From: Gammaproteobacteria bacterium
GTDB taxonomy: Bacteria; Pseudomonadota; Gammaproteobacteria; Arenicellales; JAOTYS01
Length of the DNA stretch: 19,410 nt
Assembly: GCA_029861795.1 (NCBI GenBank)
Contig: JAOTYS010000034.1
Location: forward strand, 1-19,410
Reading direction: 5' to 3'
In this document: positions 14,316 to 19,410 of the stretch, in pieces
Layout: every line of letters starts with the position of its first letter
How positions within the stretch are numbered: the stretch's first letter is position 1
Program-made: the position numbers and the translations under genes
The notes under the pieces: model-generated
What the model saw: only the letters and a program-made list of their open reading frames with translations
Database searches by the model: none
Told to the model about the DNA's origin: nothing

Positions 14316-15287
14316 CTAAGTGGCTGCATAATGAGCAAAGGAGGCTTGGTTTCGAGACATGATGTACTCGCCGGCCGTGATGGGCTCATATAGTGCCAAC
14401 TCGTCTCGGGATAACTCCATATCACGGGCGTCGATTACGGCATTGGAATCTGGGTCACAGAATATTGCAATGGAATGACGTTTGTTGCCAGAGCGGTTGA
14501 TGACTCGGTGTTCGGTGGAGATAAGGCGATTGTTACTCCAGCGTTGTAACAAATCGCCGATGTTGACCACTAGTGTGTCTGGAAGCGGGGGGGCGTCAAT
14601 CCATTCGCCATCACGACCGCGAACTTCAAGACCGCCGTTCGAATCTTGTAACAGTAGCGTAATACAGCCAAAGTCTGTGTGTGGTGCAACGCCGTAACGC
14701 TCATCAGCTTGCGGTGGGTAATAGACCAGTTGGCCGCGACCCAACGGATTGTGGTAGCGGCTTTGGAAGAAACTTTGCTCTAATCCCAGTCCAACAGCAA
14801 TTGCCTGCAGAATCCTGATGCCGCATGCCAATACAGACTGATAATAAGGATAGATCGCAGATCGCAGGTCCGGCATGAAACTTGGCCATCGGTTTTTGCC
14901 CACAAGGGGATGCCCAGCCAGTAGGTCTGGGTCGTCTTTGGGTGTGTCGGGTCCCCAGAAGAGGACCTCTTTTAAATCATAGGTATCCGCACCATGCATG
15001 GTGGAGTTTCCCATTGCCATGAAACCGCGATTTAACTGATTGACCGAGATAGTCTGCTTCTGTTCGAGAGGAAAGTCGAAGAAACGCCTGGCGGCCTCGG
15101 TGGCCGCATTAGTTTCAGCTGCGTCGATACTGTGGTCACAGACATAGAAGAATCCTATCTCCGTTGCAGCTTGGTAGATCTTCGCTGCCACTCGCTGAAT
15201 ATTATTGTCAGCTTGATCCCAGCCTGTACCGATATCTATGACGGGGAGGTTGGTGACGGTCATTTCCGGCGGATGGCAAGGTGTCAT
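14316..15287 (-). CDS. Isopenicillin N synthase-like Fe(II)/2-oxoglutarate oxygenase
   Basis: 323-residue member of the isopenicillin N synthase-like/2OG-Fe(II) oxygenase superfamily. The N-terminal part (PVIDIGTGWDQ and ATEIGFFYVCDH) is typical. The iron triad is His203 and Asp205 in APHTDFG and His260 in STEHRV. Arg270-x-Ser272 in KRHSIAIF is the usual 2-oxoglutarate-binding pair, so it is more likely a 2OG-dependent hydroxylase than a true synthase. The substrate is unknown. I took the ATG at 15287; a second in-frame ATG at 15263 (after CGCCGGAA) gives an N-terminus closer to the family norm and is possible. It heads a run of three - strand genes with the thiol dioxygenase and the rhodanese, so a sulfur-containing substrate is an attractive idea. 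Confidence 0.88.
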   Translation of the reverse strand: MTPCHPPEMTVTNLPVIDIGTGWDQADNNIQRVAAKIYQAATEIGFFYVCDHSIDAAETNAATEAARRFFDFPLEQKQTISVNQLNRGFMAMGNSTMHGADTYDLKEVLFWGPDTPKDDPDLLAGHPLVGKNRWPSFMPDLRSAIYPYYQSVLACGIRILQAIAVGLGLEQSFFQSRYHNPLGRGQLVYYPPQADERYGVAPHTDFGCITLLLQDSNGGLEVRGRDGEWIDAPPLPDTLVVNIGDLLQRWSNNRLISTEHRVINRSGNKRHSIAIFCDPDSNAVIDARDMELSRDELALYEPITAGEYIMSRNQASFAHYAAT

Positions 15288-15299
15288 CTAGGTAGGTAG

Positions 15300-15313
15300 A
15301 TCTCGTTCGAGAT
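15300..15313 (-). promoter_or_regulatory. Palindrome upstream of the oxygenase/thiol dioxygenase/rhodanese operon
   Basis: ATCTCG and CGAGAT form a six-base inverted repeat around a two-base centre, 13 bases before the start at 15287. This is a possible operator in the 144-bp gap between the divergent oxygenase (-) and L,D-transpeptidase (+) genes. No convincing -10/-35 pair was found beside it, so the call is weak. Confidence 0.3.
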
Positions 15314-15452
15314 GCTATGCTAACTGATGCAGACTAATGAAAATGATAAAGCGCGATCCGGATGTTCCCACATCAGTGCGAAACAGACCAGAATCTAAGA
15401 ATTAAACTAGACTTGAACTGGTAAATCGGATTTGACCTCGGACAGCAAACGC

Positions 15453-15998
15453 ATGACAATTCGCGCGGCTCTTTTATTGTTGTGTATGTTAGTAGCAGTT
15501 CCAGTGCAATCACAGCAAGAGAGTTGGCTACACGTTGACACCGACGCCGCGACCTTAGCAGTCATGCGCGGTGACCGGGTGTTAAAGGAGTTCGATGACA
15601 TATCGATTGGCCGCGGTGGGACATCCGCCCTTAGGGTGCGAGATGACGCCACCACACCTTTGGGGGTTTTTCACATTCTGTGGATCAACACCGACAGTAT
15701 GTATCATCGGTTCTACGGATTTAACTACCCGACCTTGGAACAGGCGACGCCAGCACGCGAGCAAGGGCTAATCGATGGCTCTACCTACAAGGCAATCTCC
15801 ACGGCTCTCCAGGCAGATCGCCTGCCGCCCCAGAATACACCGCTGGGGGGGAACCTAGGGATCCATGGGGTAGGTAATGGTGATATGCGTATCCACGAAG
15901 CGTTCAACTGGACCAACGGTTGTATTGCCCTGACAAACGAGCAAATCGATGCCCTCGATCGGTGGGTGCACGTGGGCATGAAGGTTGTGGTTTATTGA
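15453..15998 (+). CDS. L,D-transpeptidase family protein (YkuD domain), secreted
   Basis: 181 residues from ATG 15453. An earlier TTG at 15432 would add seven polar residues before the signal peptide, so I prefer the ATG. Residues 1-21 form a Sec signal (MTIRAALLLLCMLVAVPVQSQ) with likely cleavage near QSQ. The YkuD domain follows, with its active-site signature: His138 in GIHGVG, and Cys157 in HEAFNWTNGC (Thr-Asn-Gly-Cys). The enzyme acts in the periplasm, forming crosslinks in peptidoglycan or attaching lipoprotein. It is short and has no LysM domain. The lipoprotein gene begins 80 bp downstream on the same strand. Confidence 0.9.
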   Translation: MTIRAALLLLCMLVAVPVQSQQESWLHVDTDAATLAVMRGDRVLKEFDDISIGRGGTSALRVRDDATTPLGVFHILWINTDSMYHRFYGFNYPTLEQATPAREQGLIDGSTYKAISTALQADRLPPQNTPLGGNLGIHGVGNGDMRIHEAFNWTNGCIALTNEQIDALDRWVHVGMKVVVY

Positions 15999-16078
15999 AG
16001 ATCCTTGATCTCAAGGAATAAAATAGGGACTCCGCCCTAAGCTCTGTAAGAATGTGATCTAACTATGGAGAAAACAAT

Positions 16079-16369
16079 ATGAAAACCAAGTTCAATAAGA
16101 CAATGAAATACGGCACGACGGCTGTGCTCGTGGGATTGCTGATGGGTTGCGCCACGACAAAGGACCTAAAGGAAGTACGAGGTATTGCTGAGGAGGCCTT
16201 GTTGACAGCTGAACAAGCCATGCAGATGGCCCAGGAAGCTAAGCAGGACGCGGCAAACGCAAGCGGGGCAGCGATCGATGCGGAGATAAAGGCCGATCAA
16301 GCCATACGCGCGGTGCAGGATCTCGACGAGAAAGTCGAGCGCATGTTCAAGCAGACTATGCAAAAATAA
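16079..16369 (+). CDS. Lpp/OprI-like murein lipoprotein with C-terminal lysine
   Basis: Small outer-membrane lipoprotein, 96 residues. A lipobox LLMGC (20-24) marks lipidation at Cys24. The mature 73 residues form an alanine-rich coiled coil (AEQAMQMAQEAKQDAANAS...) like OprI and Braun lipoprotein, slightly longer than the 58 residues of E. coli Lpp. It ends in MQK: in E. coli Lpp the terminal lysine is the residue joined to diaminopimelate of peptidoglycan by L,D-transpeptidases. A GGAG ribosome site (16067-16070) sits 8 bases before the ATG at 16079; a second Met at residue 9 is a less likely start. Two L,D-transpeptidase genes flank it, fitting an anchoring role. Confidence 0.88.
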   Translation: MKTKFNKTMKYGTTAVLVGLLMGCATTKDLKEVRGIAEEALLTAEQAMQMAQEAKQDAANASGAAIDAEIKADQAIRAVQDLDEKVERMFKQTMQK

Positions 16370-16473
16370 CCATTGGGGGAAGGCGCCTTAAGCCGGCAAA
16401 CAGTTAGGAGGTCATAGAATCCCTTCGGATCTTGGTTGCAAAGCCACTCCGGGGTAGCCGAAAGGTAATCGGT

Positions 16474-17406
16474 TCAGCTTTCGGTATCGATCTGGAGTGG
16501 AATGCCTTGCGGGTTCCTTACGAGCTGCTGGGCGCGTTTGTGGTCGATTCTATAGCCCGGCCGATCTTCCGTAGCCGCCAACATTGCACGGACCAGGGGT
16601 GTCAAGCTTAGTGGCTGGGCGCGTGGCTCATCACCGAAGGGTGGGTGGGCCTCTAGGAATAGTTGGCCCAGGTGCCAGCCCACCTTGTACGGTTGGTGCA
16701 CGATTCGCACCGGCGTACCTTCTGGCACAGTTCCAAACAGCGTTTCAATGTCTTCTGGGTACAGGCGCACACACCCGTGAGTAACCCGCATACCAATCCC
16801 GTAAGGCTTGTTGGTGCCGTGGATAAGATACCCGGGTAGGCCTAGTCTTAATGCAAACTTCCCCAGTGGATTATTCGGCCCCGGCGGCACCGTCCGGGGT
16901 AAAAAGTCCCCTTGGGCTGCGTGCTCTGCGCGAATAGATTCAGGTGGAATCCAAGTAGGATTTTCCGTCTTTGCGATGATAGTCGTTGACCCGAGAGGGG
17001 TCTCCCAGTCGCCGCGTCCGATACTTACCGGATAGGTGATTACCTGGGGTAGTTTGCCGTCTTTAGCTGGTGGGTAATAGTAAAGCCGCATCTCTGGCAC
17101 ATTTAATACGATCCCCTCGCGCGGCCCATAGGGCAGCACATAGCGAGTTGGCAGTGTCACGCGGGTCCCTTCGCCCGGGAGCCAAGGATCGACATCGGCG
17201 TTCGCTAGGGTGAGCTCCTCATACCCAAGATCATGACGCCGTGCGATATCGCCAAGCGTATCTTCCTCGCTCGCAACCTCATACTGTATTTGACCGACAA
17301 CAGATTGATCTTCTGGGGGCAATATAAAAGTCGCCGCCTCGAGCGGCGTCATGGCGCTTAAGCACACCAGAAGTAGGGGCACTGAAAAGATGCGGTGGAG
17401 TTTCAT
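16474..17406 (-). CDS. L,D-transpeptidase with LysM domain (ErfK/YbiS-type)
   Basis: Periplasmic peptidoglycan enzyme of 310 residues. A signal peptide (1-24, ending SAMTPLEA) is followed by a LysM-like peptidoglycan-binding segment (about 41-86, with EEDTLGDIARRHDL and LTLANADVDPWLPGEG) and a YkuD catalytic domain (about 97-235). The active site is His196 in YLIHGTNKPYGIG and Cys212 in VTHGCVRLY, matching the HGTN...S/T-x-G-C signature of Lpp-attaching ErfK/YbiS/YcfS enzymes. The C-terminal ~70 residues are an extension with no recognised domain. It converges on the lipoprotein gene with a 104-bp gap, so it is likely to act on that protein. The ATG at 17406 has AAGG just upstream. Confidence 0.93.
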   Translation of the reverse strand: MKLHRIFSVPLLLVCLSAMTPLEAATFILPPEDQSVVGQIQYEVASEEDTLGDIARRHDLGYEELTLANADVDPWLPGEGTRVTLPTRYVLPYGPREGIVLNVPEMRLYYYPPAKDGKLPQVITYPVSIGRGDWETPLGSTTIIAKTENPTWIPPESIRAEHAAQGDFLPRTVPPGPNNPLGKFALRLGLPGYLIHGTNKPYGIGMRVTHGCVRLYPEDIETLFGTVPEGTPVRIVHQPYKVGWHLGQLFLEAHPPFGDEPRAQPLSLTPLVRAMLAATEDRPGYRIDHKRAQQLVRNPQGIPLQIDTES

Positions 17407-17466
17407 GACCTTATCATGACCATATAGTCCCTAGATCGCTGCTATTCAAGTAACGACATCACCGAA

Positions 17467-18696
17467 CTAGCCTATTTTCTCAAGATACCAATCTATGAAT
17501 CGACTGGTGGACTGTTCCATCTTTGAGTATGGGCCCGGCTCATAGTAATCGGAGTTTACCCCTTGTTGGTTGGCTTCGATAATGCGTTTGTCCGATTCGG
17601 TGGTGACATCCCATAGCCATGTTAGTCGACTGAGATCGTAATCAGTGTCTTCTTCCGCGGTTTCATTGACCAGCCAGATGAGCTCGCAATCGGTCTCCTG
17701 TATGGATTTGGCGATGAAGCGATAGATTACTGCGTAGTCTGAATAGGCAAGAAAAAAGCTCACAGGTCCAATCTGGATATCGGTTGCACCCCCATCGTAT
17801 CCCCTAATGTCTCCCAGCGGCGGTGCAACCGCTTTGCCATCCGGGCTGCCGCTGACATGCCCGGGGTAAAGCGGAGAACGCCAGAAGAAATATTCCACTT
17901 CGGTGCTACCCGGTGTGACATGGTCCACTGTCTTGGGAACCAGACCGACTTCTGTAGCTCTCGCCATCATCGCAGTATTCAGATCCGCCACTTGTTCGTG
18001 GGGTACTTCCAAGGTGTGTAATTTTGAGTATTCCCGATGCGCGATGGAGCAGTGATAACACTCGGTGTAATTCTCCACCGCGAGTTTCCAGTTTGCTTTG
18101 ATCGGATACACTGCACGATGTGCGATTTTGGCTCGATCAAAGCCAAATGGTTTTGTACATTCATCCAGTTTCTGCTGCATTGTTTCGAAGTTCTGTGGCG
18201 CAACTGCAAAATTAATAAACATTAGCCCGTGGAATACACCGACGTTTATGCGTTTTAAACTATACAGTGACTTGTCGAATCCGTCCGGTGCATGACGTGC
18301 TGCGCGCAAATGCCCATCCATATCGTAAGTCCATCCATGATAGGGACACACCAAAGACTTGGCTTGACCCGAAGCTGCACTACAAATGCGTGATCCTCTG
18401 TGCCGACAGACATTGACTAATGCGTTTATCCTCTGCTGTTCTCCTCGGATGAGGATTACCGACTCGTTAGCTATTTCAAAGGTGATGTAATCACCCGGAT
18501 TGGGAATTTGACTTACATGCCCCGCGTATAGCCAGCTATTGAGATACACTCGCTTGATATCGTGCTCGAATACTTTCAGATCGGTATAAAAACGTCGTTC
18601 CAAGCCATATCCCTGTCGGTAAGTTGCTATCAGTTTGGAGATTTCCGGCGTGGTCGCGCTGTCGTCGGAGACTCGCTTTATGCTCGAAATAGACAT
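17467..18696 (-). CDS. Rieske mononuclear-iron oxygenase (quaternary-ammonium type)
   Basis: Alpha subunit of a Rieske non-heme iron oxygenase, 409 residues from ATG 18696. The open frame reaches GTG 18777, but those 27 extra residues lack family features. The Rieske ligands are Cys97-x-His99 (CRHRGSR) and Cys117-x2-His120 (CPYHGW). The iron site is His215 and His220 in ENYTECYHCSIAH, plus the late Asp in TTESDKRIIEANQQG. The bridging residue between the two centres is Glu212, not the usual Asp, as in carnitine monooxygenase CntA. Relatives act on carnitine, glycine betaine, stachydrine or choline, so N-demethylation or C-N cleavage of a betaine-type compound is plausible. No reductase gene lies in the window. 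An AhpD-like gene precedes it by 136 bp. Confidence 0.93.
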   Translation of the reverse strand: MSISSIKRVSDDSATTPEISKLIATYRQGYGLERRFYTDLKVFEHDIKRVYLNSWLYAGHVSQIPNPGDYITFEIANESVILIRGEQQRINALVNVCRHRGSRICSAASGQAKSLVCPYHGWTYDMDGHLRAARHAPDGFDKSLYSLKRINVGVFHGLMFINFAVAPQNFETMQQKLDECTKPFGFDRAKIAHRAVYPIKANWKLAVENYTECYHCSIAHREYSKLHTLEVPHEQVADLNTAMMARATEVGLVPKTVDHVTPGSTEVEYFFWRSPLYPGHVSGSPDGKAVAPPLGDIRGYDGGATDIQIGPVSFFLAYSDYAVIYRFIAKSIQETDCELIWLVNETAEEDTDYDLSRLTWLWDVTTESDKRIIEANQQGVNSDYYEPGPYSKMEQSTSRFIDWYLEKIG

Positions 18697-18832
18697 CGCT
18701 AGATTGTTGGGCAATGGGTCTAGTTGGGCGCGTATTGAGCACACTATGTGAGTCAACCGCGGGTATTGTATAGCCACCTTTGACGACAGTATCGGTCTGC
18801 GAATGGTAAGTCGTCAACCGTCGAGAACTAGT

Positions 18833-19387
18833 CTAATCAAATCCATGGCGATACTTCTCAAGGAATGGATCCAGTTCTGTGCCGGCTAGCCGGTTCAAAT
18901 AATTGGTGATGGTGCAGTGAGCTATTTCTGCGATCGCCGCGATCATCTCTGATTCTGATATGCCTTGTTGCTTAAACTCTTCGAACTCCTGGTCTTCCAG
19001 CTTGCCTTTAGTTGCTACAAGTCGCTGTACCAATCTCTGTATCACGGCCGGCCGTGAAGACCCCCGCAGGGATTCTCCTTTTGCTAGTTGATCGATCATG
19101 GCTTGGTCAATTGCCTGCTCTGCAGAGGTGTAACGGTGTGCCGGAACACAGTAGTGGCAGCCATTGCTAACTGCCATTTCCATACATATCACTTCGCGAT
19201 CTGTAGTGCTCAAGCCGCTCCTCTCGATTGCGCTCCACAATGCGAAGAAACCCTCTACGATGGCAGGATTGTTCGCCATGGTGCTGGTGACATTCCATGA
19301 TGATCCCCATTGCCTCTCGATCGTCTTTAGAATTTCTTTGGTCCGTTGATCTGAGTCGTTCAATTTTATTGGAGGAATTCTTGCCAT
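18833..19387 (-). CDS. Carboxymuconolactone decarboxylase/AhpD-like protein
   Basis: 184 residues, helical, with the CMD-family signature Cys77-x2-Cys80-x3-His84 (EMAVSNGCHYCVPAH), in which the Cys pair and His form the redox/peroxidase site of AhpD-type proteins. A true gamma-carboxymuconolactone decarboxylase is less likely because the CxxC is present. The ATG at 19387 is preceded by GGGAG at good spacing. The gene is upstream of, and co-oriented with, the Rieske oxygenase, with a short gap, so it may protect against peroxide or partner that reaction; the actual role is unknown. It ends near the right edge of the window and is complete. Confidence 0.9.
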   Translation of the reverse strand: MARIPPIKLNDSDQRTKEILKTIERQWGSSWNVTSTMANNPAIVEGFFALWSAIERSGLSTTDREVICMEMAVSNGCHYCVPAHRYTSAEQAIDQAMIDQLAKGESLRGSSRPAVIQRLVQRLVATKGKLEDQEFEEFKQQGISESEMIAAIAEIAHCTITNYLNRLAGTELDPFLEKYRHGFD

Positions 19388-19410
19388 AGTCCGCTCCCAT
19401 TATCTCGAAC

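Noticed and set aside
16002..16017. TCCTTGA/TCAAGGA inverted repeat after the first L,D-transpeptidase gene
   Set aside because: A two-base centre and no T-run make it a poor terminator; probably chance.
16458..16484. CCGAAAG/CTTTCGG inverted repeat spanning the stop of the second L,D-transpeptidase gene
   Set aside because: Loop of 13 bases, no T-run, lies in coding sequence; not supportable as a terminator.
1..19410. Mobile elements, CRISPR arrays, tRNA or rRNA genes
   Set aside because: No transposase or integrase gene, no regularly spaced repeats, and no recognisable tRNA or rRNA sequence was found by reading both strands.

Overview
This 19.4 kb window looks like a chromosomal accessory/catabolic region of a Gram-negative gammaproteobacterium of moderate GC, perhaps marine. 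The evidence is a Braun-type lipoprotein with L,D-transpeptidases, a FetAB-type exporter, polyamine-type ABC transport genes and a REP-like intergenic element. The exact organism cannot be named from the sequence. I see no rRNA, tRNA, CRISPR array, transposase or phage gene.

Left part (1-8532, all + strand): the 3' end of a short-chain dehydrogenase; a complete polyamine-type ABC importer (Tat-exported binding protein, ATPase, two permeases); an M24/creatinase-fold hydrolase that has lost the usual catalytic acids; a glutathione S-transferase; and a Rieske [2Fe-2S] domain fused to a large uncharacterised helical domain. A structured 200-bp gap with a REP-like element and a 14-bp hairpin separates the binding-protein gene from the ATPase gene. 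Tight start/stop overlaps (ATPase/permease 1/permease 2; GST/Rieske) indicate translational coupling. The region reads as uptake and breakdown of a small nitrogenous compound, which is an inference.

Middle part (8534-15287, all - strand). In transcription order it holds an isopenicillin-N-synthase-like Fe(II) oxygenase, a cysteine-dioxygenase-like cupin and a four-domain rhodanese (a likely thiol/sulfur oxidation operon). Next come fetA and fetB (metal-exporter type ABC), a decayed dienelactone hydrolase remnant, a hot-dog thioesterase, and a GSU2403-type nucleotidyltransferase-fold protein that lacks its usual Asp-x-Asp motif and has a perfect 16-bp palindrome in its promoter.

Right part (15453-17406) is a cell-envelope cluster: an L,D-transpeptidase, an Lpp/OprI-like lipoprotein ending in lysine, and a second L,D-transpeptidase with a LysM domain. 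This pairs a probable peptidoglycan-anchoring lipoprotein with enzymes of the class that attaches it.

Far right (17467-19387, - strand): a Rieske mononuclear-iron oxygenase of the type acting on quaternary ammonium compounds, preceded by a carboxymuconolactone-decarboxylase/AhpD-like protein. Together with the thioesterase, the importer and the creatinase-fold protein this suggests, without proving, catabolism of betaine- or carnitine-like compounds.
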